Source of the DNA: Azophilus sp965214305 | GTDB lineage: Bacteria > Pseudomonadota > Gammaproteobacteria > Pseudomonadales > Azotimanducaceae | Direction of reading: 5' to 3' | Assembly (NCBI GenBank): GCA_965214305.1 | Contig: OZ243949.1 | Span: forward strand, 2,767,196 to 2,831,195 | Length of the DNA stretch: 64,000 nt | In this document: positions 42,924 through 51,466 of the stretch, in pieces | Layout: each line of letters starts with the position of its first letter | Numbering within the stretch: the first letter of the stretch is position 1 | Notes under the pieces: generated by a model | Seen by the model: only the letters and a program-made list of their open reading frames with translations | The model's database searches: none | Told to the model about the DNA's origin: nothing | Made by a program: the position numbers and the translations under genes

Positions 42924-43373
42924 ATGGGGGATAGAATCTTTCTTGGCGTTGACTTGCCGCGGTGGATTTTTGGATCAATCAAGAAAGTCCGGCGAGGAGA
43001 GACTTGGCCAGACGCTTGGTTCGCGACATACAAACAGCTTGGCGGACGCTCAGAGCACAGCGGCAAGAAAGGCTGTCCGAGGAAAGCGGCTAAGACCCTG
43101 TATGAATGCGGATGGATTAGAGACAGTGGCTTACCATTTGTGGACTGTAATATCCATGCCCTTTGGGCAAGGTCCAGAAACGGGACTTATGCGATCATGG
43201 CGATAAGGCTGCTTCGAGAAAATCCATCGTTGAACCGGACGCAGCTATGGGCTCGGATACAAAAGATCGTGCGCTGTGAAATTGGGGATAAACCAGCGGC
43301 GACAAACCAAGGAGCGCCGACCTTGGCGTTCAAGCTTTGGCGATTGGGTCTAATCGTTGACAATCCGAGGTAA
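42924..43373 (+). CDS. Small protein resembling DUF6979
   Basis: The 149-residue frame starts directly after the subunit IV stop. GGRSEHSGKKGCPRKAAKTLYECGWI, then RNGTYAIMAIRLLRENPSLNR, recalls the DUF6979 pattern (KKGCP block plus a YAxxAxxLL helix). I recall this and could not check it. Base composition is lower in GC than in the oxidase genes. It has no ribosome site of its own at this start, so a later start is possible. It opens a small accessory patch. Confidence 0.5.
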   Translation: MGDRIFLGVDLPRWIFGSIKKVRRGETWPDAWFATYKQLGGRSEHSGKKGCPRKAAKTLYECGWIRDSGLPFVDCNIHALWARSRNGTYAIMAIRLLRENPSLNRTQLWARIQKIVRCEIGDKPAATNQGAPTLAFKLWRLGLIVDNPR

Positions 43374-43416
43374 GGGAGGGGTGATTCGGGGCATCCAAGG
43401 TTATGTGAATTAGTCT

Positions 43417-44354
43417 TTAACTACCCGTTTTATCGTCCGAATCAGAAAGATGCTGTAGTCGGCGAAATGCCAAATCTCTGTAGTAGGTATTGGCATCGCT
43501 ATCTTCTTCGATCACCTTGGAAAACCAGTTTCCGGCTTCTTCTAAATCTTCACCTATCCAATATGCTTGTCCGATCAAGAAGCGCAGTCGCTGTAGCCGG
43601 TCAGAATCGAGAAAGTTCTCTTGCATATCATCAAATATCTCCTCTGATACTTGGGCTCCATTGGAGGCGATCGCTTGCATCCTTATAAGCGACTCCGGGG
43701 AGAGTGTACTGAAGTCATTCACGACACTTCTATATGCTGTCGTACGGTTTTCAATCATTCTTTCGTATGCAAGTTCAGCATGAGACGTTCCTGGAAATCT
43801 CTCGATAATCAAATTGAACCAGTCGAAGGTCGCCTCTCCGCCAGGTATGTAACTGATATCAATTATGGGAGCGGGAATTTCTGCTGCGGCTAGCCATTCG
43901 TCTGCTATTTCCAAGTAGCGATTTGCTTCGATAGAACTTTCTAAATCAACAAGTCTTCTGTTGAAATCACGCCTAATTCCATCAATCTGTTCCTGTACCT
44001 GAATGGCAAGTTTGGATGTTGGATACTCGTCGATCAGTGCATCCCAAACCGCAATTGTGCCTGAGAGGTCATCGTCTTCGAGCGATATTTCGCCGAGCAG
44101 ATATAGTGCGTCTGCTCGTTGCCCTTGCTGATTGAGCCAGCTATTTGGACCATAGACCAAATTGATGAGTTCTAATCGGGCTTCTTCGTTAAAGCCGTGG
44201 CGCGGTCCAAATCGGGCAAGTTGGAAATCAGGAACCAGTATAAAATGACCGCCAGCGATATCATCGTAAGTGTGCAGCAAGCCGCTGCGGCGACGACAAA
44301 GGGCTTTGTAGTTCGTATCATTTTATCCGGCCTGATATCAAAGCTGAAATTCAC
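43417..44354 (-). pseudogene. Membrane-anchored TPR-like protein, apparent frameshift
   Basis: The C-terminal frame (43417 up to about 44190) encodes TPR-like helices: ADALYLLGEISLEDDDLSGTIAVWDALIDEYPTSKLAIQVQEQI and RLRFLIGQAYWIGEDLEEAGNWFSKVIEE. It has no good start. The overlapping frame (44172-44354) encodes an N-terminus with one membrane anchor (PFVVAAAACCTLTMISLAVILYWFLIS) and then NLPDLDRATALTKK before a stop. Joining the two near 44190 gives a sensible anchored TPR protein of about 310 residues. A real frameshift, a sequencing error, or two separate genes are all possible. Confidence 0.5.
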
Positions 44355-44422
44355 ATCTCTTCAGGGGGGCGCATTAAGACTTACCACTGTTGGGAATGAT
44401 GGACGATTAGTTCCGGTTATGC

Positions 44423-45220
44423 TCATTCCTCGGGTGATTTTGAATTGCCGAGGAAACCCGAAGGCGGGTAACGCTTGGGAGTCAGAACTACATCCTCATA
44501 GTCGGTGATGTAAGTTTTTGCTTCGCTGATGTTGAGCAATTCTTCCGCCGGAGCTTCCAATAGCTTTTCTCGGGCGAGCCATCCAAATGCTGGCAGCAAG
44601 CTTGGTCCGGTATTTTGTTCTCCAAAAGCCCAAAGAACGGGAACCCGTCTTGTTATGCGGTCCCAATTAAACAAACCCGTGTAAGACGCATCTGCCAATA
44701 AATTTACCACTACGCCGACCTCAAACTTTTGAGCGTAGGCCAATAGCAGAGATGTGAGTAAGCCGCTGTCAGTCCAAATCCCTGTAATCCCCGCATCGTC
44801 AAGAGTGTGGCAACTGTATTGTTGAATGAGTTCTTCCGGTGTGAGCGGTCCGTACAAGGCAGACACGATAATCCAGTGATGAGGCGAGTTGTGGAGAGCA
44901 CCCTCTTCTCTCGGGTTAAGCTCTTGATAGAAGCGTCCCCCATAGCGTCGCACTGCTGGCAAGTACGGACCAGAGGCTTCCCCGCCCAAATCCGGACCAT
45001 GGACAAGTTGTGCATTGTAGGGGAGCTTTCGCAGCATGTCCCCTTGAGCCGATAGGGCTCCATCGCGAATTCGCTGGAATGCCTTTGTGCGAGATTCAAA
45101 AACGGTACGCGCAAAGTCTGGTAGGGCGAGCGGAAAAGAACGCGCGGGCCGATAGTCTCGCTCACCTCCAGCGAGCTTTCTGTTTGAACAAGAACAGATG
45201 AATAGGACGTTGTTAGCCAA
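44423..45220 (-). CDS. DUF6884/YaaA-like protein
   Basis: This 265-residue protein begins NVLFICSCSNRKLAGGERDY and later has WIIVSALYGPLTPEELIQQYSCHTLDD. Together these recall the DUF6884/YaaA-like proteins (N-terminal Cys-Ser loop, then a W-x-I-x-SAxYGxLxPxxxIxxY block). Function in DNA modification or stress has been proposed for relatives; I cannot assign one. The start is a TTG at 45220 that overlaps the upstream gene by 8 bp. GC content is low for the window. Confidence 0.6.
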   Translation of the reverse strand: MANNVLFICSCSNRKLAGGERDYRPARSFPLALPDFARTVFESRTKAFQRIRDGALSAQGDMLRKLPYNAQLVHGPDLGGEASGPYLPAVRRYGGRFYQELNPREEGALHNSPHHWIIVSALYGPLTPEELIQQYSCHTLDDAGITGIWTDSGLLTSLLLAYAQKFEVGVVVNLLADASYTGLFNWDRITRRVPVLWAFGEQNTGPSLLPAFGWLAREKLLEAPAEELLNISEAKTYITDYEDVVLTPKRYPPSGFLGNSKSPEE

Positions 45221-45614
45221 CTTGCGAGCCGATGTAGTCTTTCACTCCGGCGGCGGTCAGTAGGCGCTCGGCGACGGGTTCGCCGAGGGCTAACGCCGCT
45301 CTGAAATCCCCATACCCACCAATTTTCCGCAGCACATTCAGCGCCTCGAACAAGCAGTCGGCGCACACCCCGGGCACGATTGCGGAGATATTGGCCGGAT
45401 GGGGGTTGTCCGGGGCCTGGAGATCGACGACGGCCGTTTCCTTCCCCGCAATTGCGGTGGCGAATTCCCACAGTTCCACTACGCCCGCAGCACGATAGAT
45501 GGCGCGCAATGCCAGTACCGGTGACCCCAGCGAGCCGGTTTCCCAGATCATTTCCGGGGCGACCGGGTCCGCCAATAGATAGTCGGGGATTACTTTTGTC
45601 TTGGCCAAGGCCAT
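45213..45614 (-). CDS. Conserved-looking hypothetical protein
   Basis: This 133-residue protein has no signal peptide and no family that I can name. It has a hydrophobic helical middle (VLALRAIYRAAGVVELWEFATAIAGKETAVVDL) and two Cys in VPGVCADCLFEALNVL. GGAG is well placed before ATG 45614. It follows the HiPIP gene by 19 bp and overlaps the DUF6884-like gene, so it is probably cotranscribed with one or both. Confidence 0.6.
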   Translation of the reverse strand: MALAKTKVIPDYLLADPVAPEMIWETGSLGSPVLALRAIYRAAGVVELWEFATAIAGKETAVVDLQAPDNPHPANISAIVPGVCADCLFEALNVLRKIGGYGDFRAALALGEPVAERLLTAAGVKDYIGSQVG

Positions 45615-45633
45615 GAATTGACTCCGCCGCGGG

Positions 45634-45984
45634 TTAGGTTATCGGTACCCAAACGTTGCACCAGCCTTTGGCGGCGACCAGCTTGCCGGGGAAGATGGTG
45701 CAGGTTCCCCAACCCGCCTCCGTTTCGGCGTATTGGCCGCAGTTATCGCAAAACTGGTCTTCGCCCGCGAGGAACATCTCGTTTGCGGGTGCCGCCCGCT
45801 TCGGGAACTTCTCGATATCCACATCCTCCGCATCGTGCTTGTAGCCGAAGGCAATTGCCAGTGGGTCATCTTCCGCGATTTTAACTTCGCCCGCCGCCCA
45901 AGCCGATTGGGAACCTAGCAGGTTGAGCAGCGGGATGGCGGCCAGCCCGGTGGTGTTTTTCAGGAATGTGCGTCTTGATTTCAT
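45634..45984 (-). CDS. High-potential iron-sulfur protein (HiPIP)
   Basis: The 116-residue precursor has a twin-arginine signal (MKSRRTFLKNTTGLAAIPLL, cleavage after AWAA). The four cluster cysteines are in FCDNCGQYAE, GTCTIFP and GWCNVWVP. HiPIPs carry electrons in the periplasm and can feed cytochrome oxidases, so a functional link to the caa3-type oxidase upstream is plausible. I chose ATG 45984 with AGGAAACC before it. Confidence 0.92.
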   Translation of the reverse strand: MKSRRTFLKNTTGLAAIPLLNLLGSQSAWAAGEVKIAEDDPLAIAFGYKHDAEDVDIEKFPKRAAPANEMFLAGEDQFCDNCGQYAETEAGWGTCTIFPGKLVAAKGWCNVWVPIT

Positions 45985-46434
45985 GGTTTCCTCGCTTAAC
46001 TTGAATGGATTCGGGGGAGTATTCCTCAGCCCGGCTCTTCGTAACATGATGGAAATTGTTGCAGGGAGCGCGGGCAGTGGCAAGATGCCACGGCGGTCCT
46101 GAGGGTAGGCCGACAGAGCGGTTACTTAAGCTTGATGCGGGAATCTGGGTATAGCGTCCCCGGCGCGGTGCCGAGGCGATGGACCGGCTCGGCAAAATCC
46201 ACAATTTCCGGGCTGGAACAAGTGCTTGGTTCCTAGCCACTTATCGGTTAGGATTCGCCACTTGGCAAGATGGGTTGAGTCCAAAACTCCATTCGGCATC
46301 GCATTGGATGGATTCTGGGCAATAATCTAGAACAGCGATCAAAAATGATGCTTGGGCTCAGGATGGTCGGAATGTAGACAAGGTCATTCCGCCGATATGT
46401 TCATTCAAACAACATAAACGAACGTTGGCAGAGT
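45985..46434. other. Non-coding stretch before the ceramide operon
   Basis: These 450 bases separate the HiPIP gene (minus) from the acyl-AMP ligase gene (plus) and must hold both promoters. Visible are a weak hairpin (GTGGCAAGATGCCAC, 46077-46091) and a stretch less GC-rich than its flanks from about 46290. There is no convincing -35/-10 pair, repeat copy or ORF. Confidence 0.4.
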
Positions 46435-48174
46435 ATGGTTGCAACCCCGACGGAGAGTGGGTTACCACTACGGAAAGAACAATTTGAGGGGCTGGCCGAC
46501 GCGTTGAATTACGCGGCGGCTGGCCGTGGCGGCTATAACTTCTATGACGGCTCCGGGCGCTTGAGCGCCGTGTTGCCGTATCAGGAGTTGCGTGAGGAGG
46601 CGTTGTGCTTGGCGCGGCGCTTCACTAGCCTCGGGCTACCTCGCTATTCGCGTGTCGCCATCATTGCCGACACGGCACCCTTCTTTCATCGCTTCTTCTT
46701 TGCGGCTCAATACGCGGGGCTTATTCCCGTGCCCCTACCGGCCGCGATACAGATGGGTGGCGGTGATGCCTATGTGGCGCAAATACACCGTATGTTGGAA
46801 AGTTGCGGTGCCGCGATTGGCGTCGCGCCGGATGGCTATCTTGAACTGTTGCACCGGGCAGCCGAGCCGCTCGCTTTGACGCTTGCTGGCAGCCCTGCCG
46901 ACTTTGATGCCCTGCCGCAGGCCGATCTGTTGCCGGATCCCCTGGTAGACGATGAACCCGCGTACTTGCAGTACACATCCGGCAGTACACGCTTCCCGCG
47001 GGGCGTCGAAATGTCGCAGCGGGCCGTATTGAGCAATTTGCGCGAGATTGCGGACATCGGTGCCAAGTTCAGCGCCAGTGATCGCTTGGTATCCTGGCTA
47101 CCCTTCTACCACGACATGGGCTTGGTCGGTTTTGTGCTGGTGCCACTGATACGTGCCCTGTCGGTTGACTATCTCAGCCCCCGCACCTTTGCCATGCGCC
47201 CCCGCCTCTGGCTAAAGCTGATCTCCGATAATCGCTGTACCGTCTCCTCATGCCCGCCCTCCGGGTATGGGTTGTGCGCGACGCGCTTGCGCGAAGCCGA
47301 CCACGAAAAATACGATCTGTCCTGTTGGCGGGTCGCGGGTGTTGGCGCGGAGCGCATCGACCCAAGGCTGCTCGAACGCTTTAGTCAGCTCCTGGCACCC
47401 GCCGGTTTCGATCCCAAAGCCTTCGTTGCCTGTTACGGCATGGCCGAATGTGGTTTGGCGATTAGCTTCGCGCCACTCAATGCGGGGATTCATATCGACA
47501 AGGTGGAAAAGGATCGCGTACTTGCCTCCGGCGAGGCACGGCCCTGCGATGCGCATCATGAAGACGCGCTCAAACTCGTCGATTGCGGAACGGTTCTGCC
47601 AAGCTACGAATTCCGCATCTGCAACGACGACGGGTACGAAGTCCCCGATCGTCAATGTGGACGCATTATGGTGCGTGGGCCAAGCGTCATGCGTGGCTAT
47701 TTCAACGATCCGCAAACCACCGCCGAAGTGCTCGACGAAGAAGGTTGGCTGGATACGGGTGACATCGGCTATCGACGTGGCCGCAATCTGGTGGTTACGG
47801 CGCGCAGCAAGGATGTCATCATTATCAACGGCCGCAATATCTGGCCCCAGGATCTTGAACAGCTGGCCGAAAGCTGTCCGGGTGTACGCGCCGGTACCAC
47901 AACCGCTTTTGAGGTTACCCAGCCGGGTAGCGAGCCTTGGGTGGTGGTGGTAGTTGAGAGCAAGCACGAGCGCCCGGAGTTGTCGCGCAGTATCCGCTCC
48001 TTGGTGCGGCAGCACTTCGGCGTATCCTGCCATGTGGATATCGTCCCGCCGCGTACCTTGCCGCGCACCTCCTCCGGCAAGTTGTCGAGAACAACGGCAC
48101 GCGCCGGTTTTCTCAACCGCATGGGTTGGGATGCCGATGGCCAATCCCTGGTTGAACGGCGGGCAGGAGCCTAA
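46435..48174 (+). CDS. Fatty acyl-AMP/acyl-ACP ligase of the ceramide pathway
   Basis: This 579-residue adenylating enzyme of the FAAL/acyl-CoA-synthetase family has the ATP loop LQYTSGSTRFPRGV (near residue 180), LVSWLPFYHDMGLVGF, FVACYGMAECGLAISF, then GWLDTGDIGYRRGRNLVVTARSKDVIIINGRNIWPQDLE. The acceptor is probably the acyl carrier protein two genes downstream, giving the acyl-ACP used by serine palmitoyltransferase, as described for the acyl-ACP synthetase of Caulobacter. First gene of the operon. Confidence 0.88.
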   Translation: MVATPTESGLPLRKEQFEGLADALNYAAAGRGGYNFYDGSGRLSAVLPYQELREEALCLARRFTSLGLPRYSRVAIIADTAPFFHRFFFAAQYAGLIPVPLPAAIQMGGGDAYVAQIHRMLESCGAAIGVAPDGYLELLHRAAEPLALTLAGSPADFDALPQADLLPDPLVDDEPAYLQYTSGSTRFPRGVEMSQRAVLSNLREIADIGAKFSASDRLVSWLPFYHDMGLVGFVLVPLIRALSVDYLSPRTFAMRPRLWLKLISDNRCTVSSCPPSGYGLCATRLREADHEKYDLSCWRVAGVGAERIDPRLLERFSQLLAPAGFDPKAFVACYGMAECGLAISFAPLNAGIHIDKVEKDRVLASGEARPCDAHHEDALKLVDCGTVLPSYEFRICNDDGYEVPDRQCGRIMVRGPSVMRGYFNDPQTTAEVLDEEGWLDTGDIGYRRGRNLVVTARSKDVIIINGRNIWPQDLEQLAESCPGVRAGTTTAFEVTQPGSEPWVVVVVESKHERPELSRSIRSLVRQHFGVSCHVDIVPPRTLPRTSSGKLSRTTARAGFLNRMGWDADGQSLVERRAGA

Positions 48175-48186
48175 TAACAGAAACCA

Positions 48187-48293
48187 TTGCGTCGGGTAGT
48201 GGCTTAATTTGGCAACGCTTCATTACCGCAGCCCAACGTGGGCGCGGTCTCTGCGGCAGCGGAAATTGAAACCGAGCCACTACCTTGCGTCGG
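48187..48293. repeat. 89-bp MITE (subfamily A) with 9-bp target duplication
   Basis: The element 48196-48284 starts GTAGTGGCTTAATTTGGCAA and ends with inverted GAAACCGAGCCACTACC. A perfect TTGCGTCGG direct repeat flanks it (48187-48195, 48285-48293). It is the reverse-oriented match of 34007-34096. It has inserted inside the ceramide operon, between the ligase stop and the start of the SDR gene. Confidence 0.92.
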
Positions 48294-49235
48294 AACGCAT
48301 TGGATAGCCGTCTGCAAGGGCCAATCGCCGTAACCGGACTCACCGGATTTATCGGCAATCGTCTGGCTGCCAAGTTACTTGCCGCGGCAGTGCCGACACG
48401 CGCAATCGTTCGTTCCACCCGCCGGCTGTGTGCGGGCCTTGAGCCTTGGCGGGTTAAGCTGAGTGATACGGGCGGCCTCTGCGAGGCATTGGCGGGCGTC
48501 CGGGCGGTGGTGCATTTGGCGGGTGCCGTGCGCGGCCGTGACTACGAGGATTTTCGCGATGCGAACGTTGATGCGGTGGCCAACCTTTGCCTCGCCATCG
48601 AGCAGCAATCGCCGCCGCCGCCGCTGCTGTTAATCTCTTCCTTCGCCGCACAAAAGCCGGAGTTATCCGATTACGCAGCCAGTAAGCGCAGCGGCGAGGC
48701 GGTGCTTGAGGCTTGGCCGCATCTCGACCACACCATTTTGCGGCCACCGGCGATCTACGGCCCTGGGGAAAAGGAAATGCGCCCGCTCTTGGATTGGATG
48801 CGTCGAGGTTTGACGATGGTGCCGGGCAATCCCCGCCAACGCTTGGCGTTTTTGCATGTGGATGATCTGGTCGAGGCGATCATCGCTTGGCTCCGGGATC
48901 CCGCCCGATGTCGCCAGGGTCGATTCGAGATCGATGACGGCACCTTGGACGGCTACGATTGGCCCGCAATCGTTGCCGCGGTGGGTGCGTCGCGTAACGC
49001 GACGATACTCGTTCCGGCCGGGTTGCTCAGGGTTGCGGCTAAGGCGAACCGAGCACTGGCGGGCCTCTTCGGTTACGCACCAATGCTCACGCCCGGCAAG
49101 GTGCGGGAACTGACAGAGGACGCTTGGCAAGGTGGTGACGATGCCTTCGGCGTATTAACCGGCTGGCAACCCCGCTACGATTTGGCCACAGGATTACGAC
49201 AGATGTTCGGTGGAGACCGAAATGGATGCGATTGA
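48285..49235 (+). CDS. NAD(P)-dependent extended SDR, CerR-like ketoreductase
   Basis: This 316-residue extended short-chain dehydrogenase has the nucleotide motif GPIAVTGLTGFIGNRLAAKL and the active-site YAASKRSGE, with Ser in LLLISSFAAQ. In bacterial ceramide operons this enzyme reduces the 3-keto sphingoid intermediate. The first possible start is the TTG at 48285, which lies in the repeat's target duplication; TTG 48300 is equally possible. No strong ribosome site is visible, so the MITE insertion may have changed how this gene is translated. Its end overlaps the ACP gene. Confidence 0.87.
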   Translation: MRRNALDSRLQGPIAVTGLTGFIGNRLAAKLLAAAVPTRAIVRSTRRLCAGLEPWRVKLSDTGGLCEALAGVRAVVHLAGAVRGRDYEDFRDANVDAVANLCLAIEQQSPPPPLLLISSFAAQKPELSDYAASKRSGEAVLEAWPHLDHTILRPPAIYGPGEKEMRPLLDWMRRGLTMVPGNPRQRLAFLHVDDLVEAIIAWLRDPARCRQGRFEIDDGTLDGYDWPAIVAAVGASRNATILVPAGLLRVAAKANRALAGLFGYAPMLTPGKVRELTEDAWQGGDDAFGVLTGWQPRYDLATGLRQMFGGDRNGCD

Positions 49236-49455
49236 ACAGGCGCTCTGCCAATTGCTCGGGCAGACGATGGCGCTCGATATTCCCGTTACCCCCGAATCCG
49301 ACCTGCTCGATGAGTTGGCGTTGGCATCCGCCCAAGTGATGGAATTCGTCATGGAGGTGGAGGACCACTTTGAGATTATTCTTGAGCAAGAAGCATTGGC
49401 CGACGTGCGCAACATTGGCCAATTGGCGAATGCGGTGCGCGGCGCATTGCCATGA
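49222..49455 (+). CDS. Dedicated acyl carrier protein
   Basis: This 77-residue acidic ACP-like protein (MDAIEQALCQLLGQ, then DLLDELALASAQVMEFVMEVEDHFEI) should carry the fatty acyl chain. The phosphopantetheine Ser is Ser36 in LASAQVMEF. The usual D-S-L motif is A-S-A, so ordinary ACP enzymes may not recognise it well, which fits a specialised carrier like AcpR of Caulobacter. ATG 49222 has GGAG seven bases upstream. Its TGA overlaps the spt ATG (ATGA). Confidence 0.85.
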   Translation: MDAIEQALCQLLGQTMALDIPVTPESDLLDELALASAQVMEFVMEVEDHFEIILEQEALADVRNIGQLANAVRGALP

Positions 49456-50627
49456 GCCTGCTCGACAAATTCCACGAAGTCGCCATGCTGCGTGCGGGGC
49501 TTGGAGAAACCGATCCCACCCGGGTTGTCATTGACGACCTCAAATCCCCCACCGAGGGCATCGTCGCCGGGCGCCCGACGATTTTGGCGGGAACCAACAA
49601 CTATCTGGGCCTTACCTTTGACCCCGACGGCATAGCAGCCGGCCAGCACGCCCTATCCCGGGCGGGCACTGGCACCACCGGTTCCCGCATGGCCAACGGC
49701 ACCTATGCCGGGCATCTGGCGCTTGAGACGGAGCTTGCCGATTTCTACGGCTACCCCAATGCGATGGTATTTTCCACAGGCTATGCGGCGAATCTCGGTA
49801 CACTTGCCGCACTGCTTGGGCCGGAAGACGCGGTATTGTTGGATGCCGACGCCCACGCCAGCCTGTTCGACGGTTGCCGGCTCTGTCCGGCGAAGGTCTT
49901 TACCTTTCGACACAATGACCTCAAGAGCCTTGATACCCGGCTTGGGCGCCTGGGCGAGCTGGCCCGGCGCACACTGGTCGTTATCGAAGGGCTCTACAGT
50001 GTGCTCGGCGACAAGGCGCCCATTGGCGAGATCGTCGCAATAAAAAATCGTCACGGTGCCTACCTGTTCGTGGACGAAGCCCATTCCCTGGGTGTGTTGG
50101 GTGAAACCGGGCGCGGCCTGTCGGAAGAGGCGGGCGTTCTCGATCAAGTGGACTTCATCGTCGGCACCTTCAGCAAAAGCCTTGGCACGACCGGCGGCTT
50201 CTGCGTCAGCCGACACCCGGAATTGGCGCTGTTTGCCTATCGCAGCCGTCCTTATATGTTTACCGCCTCGCCGTCTCCCGCGGTCATCGAATGCACGCGC
50301 TCCGCCCTGCGTACACTACGCAACCGGCCTGAACTCAGGGCACGCCTTTGGCAAAATGCAACACGGCTGTACGACGGCTTGACCCAACTCGGGCTAGACG
50401 TGGGCGATGCGCCTTCTCCCGTACTCGCCGTTCGCTTGCATGGCCGCGACAAGGCGCTGGCCGCTTGGAACGGCATGTTGCGGGAAGGCGTTTACGTCAA
50501 CCTTATGCTGCCGCCCGCCGCTCCGGCCGGCACCAGCCTGGTGCGCATGAGTGTGAGCGCCGCCCACAGCGACGAACAGATTGATGAAATTCTAAGAGTT
50601 GTGCGGCGAGTGCTTATCGATTCGTAG
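49452..50627 (+). CDS. spt: Serine palmitoyltransferase (alpha-oxoamine synthase family)
   Basis: This 391-residue PLP enzyme would condense serine with an acyl thioester. Blocks: NNYLGLTFDP, GTGTTGSRMANGTYAGHLALE, VVIEGLYSVLGDKAP, the cofactor-binding FVDEAHSLGVLG, and the Schiff-base Lys in VGTFSKSLGTTGGF. The same family includes 2-amino-3-ketobutyrate ligase and 8-amino-7-oxononanoate synthase. The ligase-SDR-ACP context makes serine palmitoyltransferase by far the best call. It is soluble, without the membrane anchor of the eukaryotic enzyme. Confidence 0.9.
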   Translation: MSLLDKFHEVAMLRAGLGETDPTRVVIDDLKSPTEGIVAGRPTILAGTNNYLGLTFDPDGIAAGQHALSRAGTGTTGSRMANGTYAGHLALETELADFYGYPNAMVFSTGYAANLGTLAALLGPEDAVLLDADAHASLFDGCRLCPAKVFTFRHNDLKSLDTRLGRLGELARRTLVVIEGLYSVLGDKAPIGEIVAIKNRHGAYLFVDEAHSLGVLGETGRGLSEEAGVLDQVDFIVGTFSKSLGTTGGFCVSRHPELALFAYRSRPYMFTASPSPAVIECTRSALRTLRNRPELRARLWQNATRLYDGLTQLGLDVGDAPSPVLAVRLHGRDKALAAWNGMLREGVYVNLMLPPAAPAGTSLVRMSVSAAHSDEQIDEILRVVRRVLIDS

Positions 50628-50635
50628 ATCATGCG

Positions 50636-51466
50636 TTATCGGAAGGCCCCCGCCCGGTACAAACGCCAGACCAGCGGCCAGGCGAACAGAAACGGGTAAC
50701 GCCGTTGGCGCTCTGTGGCCTCTAGGCGAACACCGGAGTGTCGCTCCAGCTTCCAGAGCATGTAGTCAACGGGATCCTCGAAGGTTATCGCCGACTTGAG
50801 AATGCGCATGGCCGAGAATGCCTTGCCGACGGCCCGCCTCAGCCACCAAATGGCGGGGCGGTCGGGGGTGAGCGGGCGTGCGTTGAATAAGGCTTCGTAG
50901 TAGGCCTGATTGGCTGCGTAGATTTCCCGGTATTTGCTTGGCCGTTCGGAGCGCAGCTCGGCGGCGTAGGTGCGCTGGAACAGGGCCTGCCAATAGGCGG
51001 CGGCGGTGGTCAGCGGGGCGGGAGAACCCATGGCCGCAAGCAGCTGTCGAGCCGACTGTTCGACAATCCGGGCGAGACGCGCCCGGCTGTTGTCGTCCCG
51101 GCAATGCAGCAGGTGGCAGGGTTGCGCAAAGCGCGCCCAGAAGTAGGGATGGAAGTCTTTCGTCGCCGCATTCAGCAGTTGTCGCGTACGCAACACGCTC
51201 ACCTTCGCCCGCAGCTCACCCTGGGTTAGCCGATACACGTTGGGCGGCAGCAGCTTACCCAGCCAGCGGTGCAACCGCGGCCTGGCGGGGTATCGATCAA
51301 GGAGCACATAGAGATCGGGCATGGTCTGGGCGTCGCCGCGCAGATAGGAGCCGTACAGCACAATGGCGTCGATCCGGTCTCCGAAACGCTCGCGCAGTGC
51401 TCCTATTAGATCCGCAAGGGCCGGATCGGGCGCCGCGTCGCGTAATGCGTTCATAAGATTAACCAT
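50636..51466 (-). CDS. Nucleotidyltransferase-fold protein
   Basis: This 276-residue protein starts with a polymerase-beta-like nucleotidyltransferase pattern, IDAIVLYGSYLRGDAQTMPDLYVLLD (normally GS-x10-D-x-D; only one clear acidic pair is kept). The rest is alpha-helical and basic, ending FLFAWPLVWRLYRAGAFR. It recalls Tam41-like cytidylyltransferase homologues in lipid clusters, but I am not certain. It overlaps the CDP-alcohol phosphotransferase gene by 8 bp, and the two surely belong together. It converges on spt with a 9-bp gap. Confidence 0.65.
   Translation of the reverse strand: MVNLMNALRDAAPDPALADLIGALRERFGDRIDAIVLYGSYLRGDAQTMPDLYVLLDRYPARPRLHRWLGKLLPPNVYRLTQGELRAKVSVLRTRQLLNAATKDFHPYFWARFAQPCHLLHCRDDNSRARLARIVEQSARQLLAAMGSPAPLTTAAAYWQALFQRTYAAELRSERPSKYREIYAANQAYYEALFNARPLTPDRPAIWWLRRAVGKAFSAMRILKSAITFEDPVDYMLWKLERHSGVRLEATERQRRYPFLFAWPLVWRLYRAGAFR

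Noticed and set aside
47248..48144. Minus-strand frame opposite the acyl-AMP ligase
   Set aside because: Shadow of the ligase; composition biased and no recognisable domain.
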